Position numbers and translations under genes: made by a program. 64,000 bases of DNA. It comes from Pseudobutyrivibrio ruminis AD2017 (GTDB taxonomy: Bacteria; Bacillota; Clostridia; Lachnospirales; Lachnospiraceae). The stretch is taken from the NCBI RefSeq assembly GCF_000424305.1, contig NZ_KE384162.1, positions 496,001-560,000 of the forward strand, read 5' to 3'. Below, piece by piece: positions 24,927-35,698 of the stretch (positions within the stretch are counted from its first letter, which is position 1; each line of letters begins with the position of its first letter). The notes under the pieces are model-generated. The model was not told where the DNA came from, searched no databases, and was given only the letters and a program-made list of their open reading frames with translations.

Positions 24927-25850
24927 CTATTTCTCGCTAATCTTATTCCACTCATAAGGGGTGTTCTGATATACGTAATAATTGAGCCAGTTAGAATACA
25001 TAATATTCCCATGACTTCTCCACTGAAGCAGCGGCTTTTCCTCCGGATCATCATTTGGATAATAATTCTCTGGGAGGGCGATGTCTAAGCCCTTGTCACG
25101 GTCGCGCTTGTATTCGCTATCAAGAGTGAAACGGTCGTACTCTGGGTGGCCCATAACGAAGATATTGCTACCATCCTTTGACATGCAAAGGAATACGCCA
25201 GCCTCTTCTCCCTTAGCGCAGACAACTAAGTCTTCGCAGGCTTCTATGTCCTCGGTGCGCACGCCTGTGTGACGGCTATGAGGTGCATAGAAAATATCGT
25301 CAAATCCACGCACAAGAGGAATCTTGCGATTCTGTACTCTGTGTGGAAATACTCCAAATTTCTTTTCATCTAAGTCATATTTAGGAATACCGTAGCGGTA
25401 ATATAAACCAGCCTGACAACCCCAGCACAAATGTAGTGTTGATGTAACGTGTGTCTTGGTCCAGTCAAATACCTTACACAATTCATCCCAATAATCTACT
25501 TCTTCAAAAGGCATCTGTTCTACAGGTGCGCCAGTGATAATTAATCCATCGAAGTATCTGTCATAAACATCCTCGATGTGCTCATAAAAAGTATCAAGAT
25601 GTGTCTTGCTGGTATTCTTGCTTTCATGGCTTCCAACTGTTAAAAAGGTAACATCCACCTGCAGTGGAGTATTTGAAAGAGAGCGAAGTAGCTGAAGCTC
25701 TGTATCCTCTTTCAGTGGCATTAGGTTTAGTATTCCTATACTAATAGGTCGGATATCCTGATGAGTTGACCTATTTTCGTCCATAACGAAAATATTTTCA
25801 TTTTCAAGTATGGCCTTAGCAGGTAAGTCATTTTGTGTTCTAATTGGCAT
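24927..25850 (-). CDS. metAA: Homoserine O-acetyltransferase (MetA family)
   Basis: 307 residues, full length. Activates homoserine with an acyl group for methionine synthesis. Acyl-cysteine Cys142 in LHLCWGCQAG and the catalytic His/Glu of the GHPEYDRF segment near residue 235 are present. Residue 111 is Glu (APVEQMP), the residue reported to select acetyl-CoA over succinyl-CoA in the Bacillus cereus enzyme, so acetyl transfer is more likely. The last 17 codons are duplicated 1.5 kb downstream, so this 3' end may derive from an integrated element. No SAM riboswitch is visible in the short leader. Confidence 0.92.
   Translation of the reverse strand: MPIRTQNDLPAKAILENENIFVMDENRSTHQDIRPISIGILNLMPLKEDTELQLLRSLSNTPLQVDVTFLTVGSHESKNTSKTHLDTFYEHIEDVYDRYFDGLIITGAPVEQMPFEEVDYWDELCKVFDWTKTHVTSTLHLCWGCQAGLYYRYGIPKYDLDEKKFGVFPHRVQNRKIPLVRGFDDIFYAPHSRHTGVRTEDIEACEDLVVCAKGEEAGVFLCMSKDGSNIFVMGHPEYDRFTLDSEYKRDRDKGLDIALPENYYPNDDPEEKPLLQWRSHGNIMYSNWLNYYVYQNTPYEWNKISEK
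24928..24981 (-). repeat. Duplicated metA 3' end, att-like, right copy
   Basis: Right partner of the repeat at 23441-23494, inside the intact metA gene. The perfect core is 24940-24981. Between the two copies lie about 1.45 kb holding only the Rpn-type pseudogene and the IS-like remnant, with no integrase. Confidence 0.7.
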
Positions 25851-25917
25851 ACTTATTATTCTCCTTTTTTCTCACAACTCTATATCTTCTACATAACTTT
25901 TCTTATAATATCACAAC

Positions 25918-27597
25918 CTACCTTCTAGCGCTATGGCTTAATTCTTTATTCTTATACATACGTTCATCCGCAAGTTGATAAATCAAATTAGGATTGCAGC
26001 CATCAACCTCATAGCTGAAAGCATAACCAATAGCAGCAGATCTATCGATAGCTGGATCCTGTAAATTCAACTGTTCAAGCTCATAGTTAAGCTTACTTAT
26101 CAGTTCTTTTACCTTATCTTCAGTAATATTAATTAAAATCACCACGAATTCATCGCCACCTATTCTGGCAATAAAACCGATTTTTCCAAAACAAACGTCT
26201 ATGGCCTGACTAAACTCTTTAATATATTTATCCCCAACCAGATGTCCTTCACTATCATTTATGGCTTTTAATCCATTTAAATCAATACTAATAATGCAGT
26301 AATCATCCTCTATATTTTCGAGGCTCTGAATATATTTCTCGTACTTAAATCTGTTTGCAATTCCTGTTAGTTCATCCATATAAGCCATGTTTACCAGTGT
26401 CTCATATTCATTTTTTCGAGCAATAGATTCAGAAATGAAATTATTGTAATTAACCAACGTTGCAAAAACCATGCACATAGCTCCAAGTGGAACTATCTTT
26501 TTTGAAAGCATTATCTGTCTTGAGATTCCGGTTACCTCTAAATAATAGAAAAAGACATTAAATATAAAGGATGCTGCAAATATGATTTGTCCTATTACTT
26601 GTATCTTTTGAGCAGGTGGAACCTTATTTAATGGAATATCCTTAATGATAATCATGAATGCCATAAACAAAATAAGCACCAACGCATCTATTTGATATAA
26701 AGGTAGGAAGCGATTAATATGCACCTTTCCAAGGAAATGCAAAGCAATCAACGAAAACGGTAGTATGGTTCCTAAAAAAACGAATACTAAAAAGCGCTTC
26801 GTTTTCAAATAATTTCGCATAGAGCCCATAACCATATACATTAATGGGACTACTAAATATAAAGAAATATATTCTATTTCTGTTTGATGAGTGCCCGTTT
26901 CAATAAATAAATCTAGCAGCTTAAATTGTGTAAGAAACCAAATGCCTAGTACTATGTACAACATAGCAGAATACATCTGCATATTAATTTCTGGCATATT
27001 ACTTCTAAAGCAAATAGCCACTGCAAAAAATATTACACCAAAAATAATTAAAAATGCAGACAGCAAAAATATAAATGTATGATTGTAAATTCCATACATA
27101 AGTACATCTGTATATCCGCCTACAACAGGTGCATCAAAATAATTATATGCCCCGTTTTCGCCAACCATTATTGCTATTCTAAGAGTGATTGGCCCATAGG
27201 ATTTTGGTAAATCAACAAAGTTGTTATTGCAACCTATAAATGCGCCATTTCTAAATTCTTCAACATATCCCCTGGCGATTTCCTTTTCCCATTCATATAC
27301 AATCCAACCACTGAATCTGGATTCAAACATTACTGTAGGCGCGACATAATCCTTAAGGTCAATTCCATCTTTAACAAACATAATTATATCGCCCTTATGA
27401 GTTCCTTCTCCGAGAATTGAGCGGAAATCTGACAGCTTTACATCACTATAAAGCTCGTTGTTATAATAAATGCGCCAACCATCATCTAGTACCAATACAT
27501 TTGAATAATTTACAGGTTTAAGGAAGAAATGTCCAAGCATGAGAAATAATGTAAAGATAATGAAGGCAATCGCAAGGCTAATTACTTTTCTCTTCAT
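25918..27597 (-). CDS. Membrane diguanylate cyclase (GGDEF), copy 2
   Basis: 559 residues: signal-anchor helix (residues 6-26), an extracytoplasmic beta domain (about 30-170), seven or so membrane segments (about 175-385, 7TMR-DISM-like layout), then a GGDEF domain with SIDLNGLKAINDSEGH and IARIGGDEFVVI. Makes cyclic di-GMP from GTP. The RxxD inhibitory site is absent before GGDEF. It overlaps the upstream paralogue by 20 bases and its GGAGG ribosome binding site lies inside that gene, so they are coexpressed. Confidence 0.9.
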   Translation of the reverse strand: MKRKVISLAIAFIIFTLFLMLGHFFLKPVNYSNVLVLDDGWRIYYNNELYSDVKLSDFRSILGEGTHKGDIIMFVKDGIDLKDYVAPTVMFESRFSGWIVYEWEKEIARGYVEEFRNGAFIGCNNNFVDLPKSYGPITLRIAIMVGENGAYNYFDAPVVGGYTDVLMYGIYNHTFIFLLSAFLIIFGVIFFAVAICFRSNMPEINMQMYSAMLYIVLGIWFLTQFKLLDLFIETGTHQTEIEYISLYLVVPLMYMVMGSMRNYLKTKRFLVFVFLGTILPFSLIALHFLGKVHINRFLPLYQIDALVLILFMAFMIIIKDIPLNKVPPAQKIQVIGQIIFAASFIFNVFFYYLEVTGISRQIMLSKKIVPLGAMCMVFATLVNYNNFISESIARKNEYETLVNMAYMDELTGIANRFKYEKYIQSLENIEDDYCIISIDLNGLKAINDSEGHLVGDKYIKEFSQAIDVCFGKIGFIARIGGDEFVVILINITEDKVKELISKLNYELEQLNLQDPAIDRSAAIGYAFSYEVDGCNPNLIYQLADERMYKNKELSHSARR

Positions 27598-29305
27598 AAT
27601 GCGCCTCCTTCATTTCATACATACGATTATCCGCTAAATAAAATACATCCTGATATCTTCCAGTATTAACTTCACTGCTAAAAGCAAAGCCTATAGATGC
27701 AGATAATTGTATCTTTTCATCATTAGCATTAAATAATTCAATTTCTTTTAACAGCATGTTAATGCATCTATTGCAATTATAAGCAGAAGTATTTTTTCGC
27801 ACTATGACAAATTCATCTCCACCAGTTCTAGCTATAATATCAGCGTCCTCAAAATTATACGTAAGCAATCTTGCAAACACCCTTATCATTCTGTCGCCTT
27901 CTAAATGGCCTAAATTATCGTTTACTTCCTTGAGTCCATCCAAATCAATGCTGACGATTACATAATTGCCCTTTAGCATTGAATAAAACTGATTAAGCGC
28001 TGTTCTGTTTCGTAAACCTGTTAAAGAATCGGTGTATGCCATATCTTCCAAGCGAGCTTTAACATAATTTACACTCATGTGATTAATGGAACTCAAGAAA
28101 TAGAAAACAAAATGGCAAGTCATAAAAATGAGCATTCCTAATTCCAAAAAATCAATAGATAACAATAATTTGGGTTCTACCACACTCTGATTTACAGTCA
28201 GGCAATATACCAAAACTAATTCAAGCAATCCAGAAACCAACATTATAATAATGCCTAAAACAATATAATAATCTGAATCATCTCCAATGATTGATTCAAA
28301 ATCTCTTCGTTCTTTTCGTTGTTTTATTGCATCGGTTATTAATGCTGGAAGAAGGATACAAATCTCAATAGTTCCTATAAATCCAACAAAAAACAAAAAT
28401 CTATTTATATATATTACCTTTGCGAAATGAAGTGATAATATAATTATCGGAATTGCGATATTTATTAAAATGAAAAAGCGTTGACGAGTATTTGCAACAC
28501 TTGGACGAATTGAATAAAGAAGCACACTAAATGCTAATGGAATAAAATAAAAAGATAAATATTCCATCATAGAAAAAAGCAATTCATGAGCGCCTAGAAA
28601 GCAAAGAACGTTGTTACGGGCCAGTATAAAACAACCCAGTATCATAGAAAAATCTGCGCCAATATAAATCTGTAAAGCAGGCCTTTTTGTTAACATCAAA
28701 TAAATCCATAGCGAGAAGAAAACGCATGCATATACAATCAAAAAAGAACCAATAAAAATAGAAACTCTGTTGTGACTAAAAAAAGATTTCATTAAGTCAC
28801 CTTTTTGTCCTATATATACTGGGAAGAAATGATAAACAGATCTATCATCACCTATCGTATATTCAATAGTTATTTCATGCATTCCTGGAGTGGTATCCAA
28901 AGTAATCATATTGTATCTCTTTGGAATAAAGCTACCAGATGCCAAAAAATCATGACCATATGTGTCTATGACTTTTCCGTCTAAAGACACATCGACAGCC
29001 ATTAAATTACTAAGAAACATGAGTGTTGTTGCATTTGTTATCACCGTAACATAATTAGTTGCAACAATGCGCTCACCTCTTCTGCTATTGCCAATAGGAT
29101 ATTCTGTCAGGACCACGTTATCTATGGTTTGATTTCCACGACGAATAAACCAGCCACTGTCTATGTTTGTGATTGCAGTGGCTGATGATGTATTAAGCCA
29201 ACTTCCCCCAAATACTGCGATAAAAACTATGATAAACGAAAATAGTATTGGTAGAATAATAATTTTTTTCGTCTTAACATATCCTACTGATTCCATCATA
29301 AGCAC
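27578..29305 (-). CDS. Membrane diguanylate cyclase (GGDEF), copy 1
   Basis: 575-residue paralogue with the same order: N-terminal helix, extracytoplasmic beta domain (about 40-170), seven membrane segments, GGDEF domain with SIDLDGLKEVNDNLGH and IARTGGDEFVIV. Active-site residues are intact and the RxxD I-site is missing, so product inhibition is unlikely. The exact start is uncertain: GTG at 29303 or one of the ATG codons that follow, none with a good ribosome binding site. It lies 46 bases after ligA. The sensed signal is unknown. Confidence 0.88.
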   Translation of the reverse strand: MLMMESVGYVKTKKIIILPILFSFIIVFIAVFGGSWLNTSSATAITNIDSGWFIRRGNQTIDNVVLTEYPIGNSRRGERIVATNYVTVITNATTLMFLSNLMAVDVSLDGKVIDTYGHDFLASGSFIPKRYNMITLDTTPGMHEITIEYTIGDDRSVYHFFPVYIGQKGDLMKSFFSHNRVSIFIGSFLIVYACVFFSLWIYLMLTKRPALQIYIGADFSMILGCFILARNNVLCFLGAHELLFSMMEYLSFYFIPLAFSVLLYSIRPSVANTRQRFFILINIAIPIIILSLHFAKVIYINRFLFFVGFIGTIEICILLPALITDAIKQRKERRDFESIIGDDSDYYIVLGIIIMLVSGLLELVLVYCLTVNQSVVEPKLLLSIDFLELGMLIFMTCHFVFYFLSSINHMSVNYVKARLEDMAYTDSLTGLRNRTALNQFYSMLKGNYVIVSIDLDGLKEVNDNLGHLEGDRMIRVFARLLTYNFEDADIIARTGGDEFVIVRKNTSAYNCNRCINMLLKEIELFNANDEKIQLSASIGFAFSSEVNTGRYQDVFYLADNRMYEMKEAHYEEKSN

Positions 29306-29351
29306 ATTATAACTGTGATATGTGTTATTTTTAGGGACAAATCGTTATAAT

Positions 29352-31370
<2,019 letters not shown>

Positions 31371-31373
31371 TTA

Positions 31374-32096
31374 TTAGTTTTTAGAGCCTTCTAGCATTTT
31401 ATTTAAAGTGGCGATTTCTTCTTCTGTAACATCTCTGTATGTGTCCACCTTCAAATCACCTAATTCAATATTCATAATTCTTACTCGCTTAAGAGTCTTA
31501 ACCTTGTAGCCTAGCATCTGACACATTCTTCGAATTTGTCTGTTTAAGCCTTGGGTTAAAATGATATTAAACTCATATTTAGAGAGCTTTTTTACCTTGC
31601 ACTTTCTTGTAGTTACCTCAAGCTCGTCTAGATAAACTCCGTCAGACATTTTTTTTATAAAATCTCCGTCAATTTCTTTATCAACAGATACAATATATTC
31701 TTTTTCATGAGCATTTACAGCTCGCATAATTTTATTTACTAAGTCTCCTTGATTAGTAAGAAGAATCAAACCGTTACTATCCTTATCAAGACGTCCTACA
31801 GGATATATTCTTTCGGGATATCCAATATGGTCTACAATATTATTCTTCTCTTTCTTTTCCGCCGTACAAACTATGCCTACTGGTTTATTGTAGGCTATAA
31901 GCACCGGCTTTTTATTAGCATTTGAAACAGCTTTTCCATCAAATAAGACTTCATCAGAAGATGAAATTCTTTGTCCCATAAGTGCTGGCTTTTTGTTTAC
32001 AAGCACTCTTCCTTCTTCGATTGCTTTATCAGCTGCTCGTCTGCTACAAACTCCAGCATCACTTAAAAACTTGTTAAGTCTAATGTTTTCTTCCAA
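31374..32096 (-). CDS. rluF: RsuA/RluB/RluF-family rRNA pseudouridine synthase
   Basis: About 240 residues with the start at TTG 32094-32096, six bases after GGAGG; upstream in-frame codons have no ribosome binding site. N-terminal S4 domain (IRLNKFLSDAGVCSRRAADKAI), catalytic GRLDKDSNGLILLTN with the Asp nucleophile, and RQIRRMCQMLGYKV near the C-terminus. Modifies a uridine in ribosomal RNA; the 23S RluF-type target is the best guess. Upstream of ligA. Confidence 0.88.
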   Translation of the reverse strand: MEENIRLNKFLSDAGVCSRRAADKAIEEGRVLVNKKPALMGQRISSSDEVLFDGKAVSNANKKPVLIAYNKPVGIVCTAEKKEKNNIVDHIGYPERIYPVGRLDKDSNGLILLTNQGDLVNKIMRAVNAHEKEYIVSVDKEIDGDFIKKMSDGVYLDELEVTTRKCKVKKLSKYEFNIILTQGLNRQIRRMCQMLGYKVKTLKRVRIMNIELGDLKVDTYRDVTEEEIATLNKMLEGSKN

Positions 32097-32121
32097 ACAA
32101 ATCCTCCAAAAATATAACACA

Positions 32122-32147
32122 ATGGAGACCAAATACATGGTCTCCAT
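32122..32147 (-). terminator. Hairpin between SH3-domain gene and rluF
   Basis: Perfect 10-base stem ATGGAGACCA / TGGTCTCCAT with a 6-base loop. Only TTGTG follows on the minus strand, so it may attenuate rather than fully stop transcription. Confidence 0.5.
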
Positions 32148-32168
32148 AACTTGCAAATTTATTTCAAA

Positions 32169-33434
32169 TTACTGTAAAAGGTCTGTTCTGATATATCCTT
32201 CTTTCTTGCCATACTTAACCTTTGTCCAGCCTTCAGCATAGCTCATAACAACAGTAACCTTTTCACCTGCATAAGCAACTGCTACCTTAGATGATGATGA
32301 ATCCATCTGCGAACGAATATTTATTGTAGAATCAAGAGTAATTTCTGTTCCTTCAGCAAGAGCGCTTGCGTTTGTATTTGTCTCTTCTGTTGCTGTATCG
32401 TTGCCTTCAGCAGAATCTAATGTAACAGCATCCTTTGTAATGTATGCCTTTGTTCCGTTGTAATCAAACTTGTAGAAGTCACCCTCTTCACCATAAATCT
32501 TGATTGCTACACCAGATTTAATTGAGCCAAGCTTATTACTTGTTTTATCAGCTGCTTCTCTGACATTTGCTTTAGCGTTAGTCTTACCAGTATATGAATT
32601 AGCTTCCTCCTGGGCCTCTGCCTGTGCTGCTGCCTCAGCCTCAGCCTGAGCAGCTGCCTCTTCTTCGGCCTTCTTAGCTGCCTCTTCTTTAGCGGCTACT
32701 TCTGCATCATAATCGGTATGCCACTGAGCATGTGCTGCTGGAAGTGTTTCGCTCATAAAAGTATTAAGTGCTGAATCATTCTCAAGAGCCTTTGTGTATG
32801 CATCCTGAATATCAGCTTCCATATCAAGCAAATCCTGCTGACGAATAAATACGCCGATTAAATCTGAAACCTCTGAATCCATTTCATAAATATTATTGTT
32901 CTGATTGAATGAACCATAAATGTTATTTATGAAAAGTTTCCCATCTTCGTTAGTTTCAACATAGAAGAAATCAAGTCCTGGGGCTGCTGTATCGATATCT
33001 TTGTACTTAAGCTCAACTTCTGTAGTTACAAGATATGAATTAGCTGTAAGTCCCTGCTTAGTGTAAATCTTAATATTATTGAAGCTGTCGATATAAGCAC
33101 TGTAGAATTTGATGTAACTAATTTCCTGGTCGCAAACTGGAGTTGCAATTGAAGAAATAGTTTCTGTATCACCATCAGCATATGCTATATAGTAATCATT
33201 AATTAATGCTTCAAGTTCTTTATTACTATTCTTTTTAAAATCTTTAGTTGCATTCACCGTAGTCTTGGTTGCCACCGATTCCTTTTCCTTCTTTGGGCTT
33301 GTTCCTAAGAATAAAATAAGAACCATGGCTAAGAATATACAGCCTGCTAAAAAGTATCTTCTATATGTAAAAATAAATCGTCCACAAATGATTCCGATAT
33401 TTTTGATTTTAGATTTGATGTCTTGTAAGTCCAT
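32169..33434 (-). CDS. Membrane-anchored protein with two SH3b domains
   Basis: 421 residues: short basic cytoplasmic end, one membrane helix (residues about 28-46), an NTF2-like or unassigned extracellular region with a YYIAYADGD segment (about 70-200), an Ala/Glu-rich coiled coil (about 245-275), and two bacterial SH3 domains (about 278-330 and 360-421; the second has INIRSQMDSSSSKVAVAYAGEKVTV). Likely binds the cell wall. Good GGAGG site. Just downstream of the tRNA gene on the same strand. Confidence 0.85.
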   Translation of the reverse strand: MDLQDIKSKIKNIGIICGRFIFTYRRYFLAGCIFLAMVLILFLGTSPKKEKESVATKTTVNATKDFKKNSNKELEALINDYYIAYADGDTETISSIATPVCDQEISYIKFYSAYIDSFNNIKIYTKQGLTANSYLVTTEVELKYKDIDTAAPGLDFFYVETNEDGKLFINNIYGSFNQNNNIYEMDSEVSDLIGVFIRQQDLLDMEADIQDAYTKALENDSALNTFMSETLPAAHAQWHTDYDAEVAAKEEAAKKAEEEAAAQAEAEAAAQAEAQEEANSYTGKTNAKANVREAADKTSNKLGSIKSGVAIKIYGEEGDFYKFDYNGTKAYITKDAVTLDSAEGNDTATEETNTNASALAEGTEITLDSTINIRSQMDSSSSKVAVAYAGEKVTVVMSYAEGWTKVKYGKKEGYIRTDLLQ

Positions 33435-33470
33435 GTGTGTCCTCCACTATATTATCGTATTCTGAATAAC

Positions 33471-33544
33471 TGTAGACGGCCGGATTCGAACCGGCGGTCT
33501 TCGGAGTCGGAGTCCGATGCGTTATCCAGCTACGCTACGCCTAC
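33471..33544 (-). tRNA. tRNA-Arg (anticodon CCG)
   Basis: 74 bases forming a full cloverleaf. Acceptor GTAGGCG pairs with CGTCTAC with one G-T wobble; the anticodon stem TCGGA / TCCGA encloses the loop CTCCGAC, giving anticodon CCG, which reads CGG. The T arm is CCGGTTCGAATCCGG. CCA is not encoded. Confidence 0.95.
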
Positions 33545-33562
33545 TTATTTATCTGCCGAATT

Positions 33563-33591
33563 ATTGTAACACAACTTACATTCTACATCAA
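33563..33591 (-). promoter_or_regulatory. Promoter of tRNA-Arg
   Basis: Minus-strand TTGATG (33586-33591) and TACAAT (33563-33568) with a 17-base spacer, ending 18 bases before the tRNA. Confidence 0.65.
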
Positions 33592-33623
33592 ATTTTCTGT
33601 TATCTTTTTTAACGAACCTTTAG

Positions 33624-33652
33624 TTGATAAAAGTACTAAAGTGTTTTAAAAT
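33624..33652 (+). promoter_or_regulatory. Promoter of aroE
   Basis: TTGATA (33624-33629), 17-base spacer, TAAAAT (33647-33652), about 30 bases before the aroE start. Confidence 0.6.
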
Positions 33653-33682
33653 AATGTCAATTTTTAATGGGAGGACATGTTT

Positions 33683-34540
33683 ATGAATCCAACAGGTTCA
33701 ACTAATCTAATATGCTTACTTGGAAGTCCCGTATCACATAGCATTTCACCAGCTATGCACAACACTGCTTTTGATGCGTTGGGGCTTGATTATTCTTACA
33801 TGGCCTTTGATGTAAACGAAAATAATCTAAAAACCGCAGTTGAAGGATTAAAAACTTTAGGCTGCATGAATTTCAATTTAACTATGCCTCTAAAGACAGC
33901 AATAATTCCATATCTTGATGAAATTGATGAAGCTGCCGCACTATCCCATTCTGTTAATACATGTGTAAATGTAAATGGAAAGATTAAAGGCTACACTACA
34001 GATGGTATAGGTTTTCTTCAGTCTATGATAGATTCAGGCATAACCTACAAGGATAAAATAATTACTATTCTTGGCGCAGGTGGTGCTGCAACATCCATAG
34101 TTACTCAAGCCGCAATAGACGGCGTTAAACAAATAAATATATTAAAGCGAAACAACGCAACCTTCTTATCCACCTGTGAATTTGCTCAAAAAATAACTGA
34201 AGCAACAGGCTGCAAAGTTTTCGTTCACGATATAAATGACAAGGCTTTAATGGAAAAGGATATTTCAGAAAGCCATATACTAATAAACGGTACAAACGTT
34301 GGAATGGGTGATGATGACCGTTCGCTGGTTCCTAAGGAATTTCTTAACCATAATTTAGTAGTATGTGATGTTATTTATCATCCACCTGAAACAAAACTCA
34401 TACGTGATGCAAAGGAAATGGGCTGTAAAACCATGAATGGCAAATACATGCTCTTATATCAAGGTGCCGCAGCTTTCAAGCTATGGACCGGATGTGACAT
34501 GCCAATAGATCTTATCAAAGCCACTTGCTTTGATGCATAG
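33683..34540 (+). CDS. aroE: Shikimate dehydrogenase
   Basis: About 285 residues with start at the second ATG, which is 9 bases after GGAGG; the first ATG at 33677 is too close. Reduces 3-dehydroshikimate to shikimate with NADPH. N-terminal substrate motif SPVSHSISPAMHNTAF, catalytic Lys in NLTMPLKTA, Asp in SVNTCVN..GYTTDGIGF, and the Rossmann glycine motif ILGAGGAATS. Cotranscribed with the DAHP synthase 14 bases downstream, joining the first and fourth steps of aromatic synthesis. Confidence 0.95.
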   Translation: MNPTGSTNLICLLGSPVSHSISPAMHNTAFDALGLDYSYMAFDVNENNLKTAVEGLKTLGCMNFNLTMPLKTAIIPYLDEIDEAAALSHSVNTCVNVNGKIKGYTTDGIGFLQSMIDSGITYKDKIITILGAGGAATSIVTQAAIDGVKQINILKRNNATFLSTCEFAQKITEATGCKVFVHDINDKALMEKDISESHILINGTNVGMGDDDRSLVPKEFLNHNLVVCDVIYHPPETKLIRDAKEMGCKTMNGKYMLLYQGAAAFKLWTGCDMPIDLIKATCFDA

Positions 34541-34554
34541 AAAGGACAAGAATA

Positions 34555-35586
34555 ATGAGTTTCAACTACTTAAAAAAAATGCCAACACCTGAAGAAATCA
34601 AAGCTGAGCTTCCTGTTCCCGAGGAAGTTAAGAAAATCAAAGCTGAACGTGATAAGCAAGTTGCTGATATTATCACTGGAAAAGACGACAGATTTTTATG
34701 TATCATCGGCCCATGCTCTGCTGATAACGAGGATGCAGTATGTGAATATATCGAAAAGCTTGCAAGAGTAGCTGATGATATCAAGGATAAGGTATTAGTT
34801 GTTCCTAGAATATACACTAACAAGCCAAGAACTACTGGAAGCGGTTATAAAGGCATTGCATCACAGCCTGATCCAAACGAGGCTCCAGATATGGTAGCAG
34901 GCCTTAAAGCAATGAGAAAAATGCACATCAGAGCTATGACAGAGACACATCTTACAGCTGCTGATGAAATGCTATATCCTGAAAACTGGGGCTATGTAGA
35001 TGATTTGCTTTCATACGTTGCTATTGGCGCCCGTTCCGTTGAAGATCAGCATCATAGACTTACAGTATCAGGCTTCGATGTAGCATCTGGAATGAAAAAC
35101 CCTACTTCAGGTGATTTTTCCGTAATGCTTAACTCTGTATATGCTGCCCAGCATCCACATCATTTTACATTTTCAGGCTATGAGGTTAAGACAACAGGTA
35201 ATCCTTTAGCTCATACAATCCTTAGAGGCGCTGTTTCAAAGCATGGTAACAGCACTCAGAATTATCACTACGAAGATTTAATTAGACTTCACAATATGTA
35301 CGATGAAATGGATCTAGTTAATCCAGCCTGTATCATAGATGCAAATCATTCTAATTCAAATAAACAATTTAAGGAACAAATAAGAATTGTAAAAGAAGTG
35401 ATGCACAATCGTAATCACTCAGATGCTATCAAAAATCTAGTAAAAGGTGTGATGATTGAAAGCTACTTAGTAGAAGGCTGCCAACCTATCTCCGACCACC
35501 AGACCTACGGACAGTCTATTACAGACCCATGTCTTGGATGGGAAGATACAAGACACCTACTCTACACAATAGCTGAGCGAAACTAA
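34555..35586 (+). CDS. aroF: 3-deoxy-7-phosphoheptulonate synthase (class I)
   Basis: 343 residues, type I alpha DAHP synthase of the AroF/G/H kind. Condenses phosphoenolpyruvate with erythrose 4-phosphate. Visible motifs are LCIIGPCSADNEDAV, PRIYTNKPRTTGSGYKG (the PRxxxxKPRT phosphate site), GARSVEDQHHR, IIDANHSNSNK and MIESYLVEGCQ, with metal ligands Cys, His, Glu and Asp all kept. Which aromatic amino acid inhibits it cannot be told. Followed by a palindromic repeat. Confidence 0.94.
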   Translation: MSFNYLKKMPTPEEIKAELPVPEEVKKIKAERDKQVADIITGKDDRFLCIIGPCSADNEDAVCEYIEKLARVADDIKDKVLVVPRIYTNKPRTTGSGYKGIASQPDPNEAPDMVAGLKAMRKMHIRAMTETHLTAADEMLYPENWGYVDDLLSYVAIGARSVEDQHHRLTVSGFDVASGMKNPTSGDFSVMLNSVYAAQHPHHFTFSGYEVKTTGNPLAHTILRGAVSKHGNSTQNYHYEDLIRLHNMYDEMDLVNPACIIDANHSNSNKQFKEQIRIVKEVMHNRNHSDAIKNLVKGVMIESYLVEGCQPISDHQTYGQSITDPCLGWEDTRHLLYTIAERN

Positions 35587-35588
35587 AA

Positions 35589-35698
35589 GGCTTCCCCCTC
35601 TGGGGGAAGCTGTCACCGCAGGTGACTGATGAGGGAAATATCTAAAAAAGACCCTCATCCGTCTGCTACGCAGCCACCTTCCCCCAAAGGGGGAAGGC
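35589..35698. repeat. MITE-like palindromic repeat
   Basis: About 110 bases with hairpin ends GCTTCCCCC / GGGGGAAGC (35590-35610) and CCTTCCCCC / GGGGGAAGG (35677-35697), and inner complementary GATGAGGG / CCCTCATC. The GC-rich CCCCCxxxGGGGG and TGATGAGGG blocks are typical of repeats scattered in Lachnospiraceae and relatives. It abuts the NUDIX stop codon and fills the convergent gap, where it may also act as a terminator both ways. Confidence 0.75.

Noticed and set aside
24688-24957. Plus-strand open frame downstream of metA
   Set aside because: No ribosome binding site, hydrophobic random-like product, and it overlaps the metA 3' end.
25851-25917. Possible SAM riboswitch before metA
   Set aside because: The leader is short and AT-rich with no conserved SAM-I helices.
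33265-33465. Plus-strand frame opposite the SH3-domain gene start
   Set aside because: It is antisense to the membrane helix and ribosome binding site of a well-supported gene.
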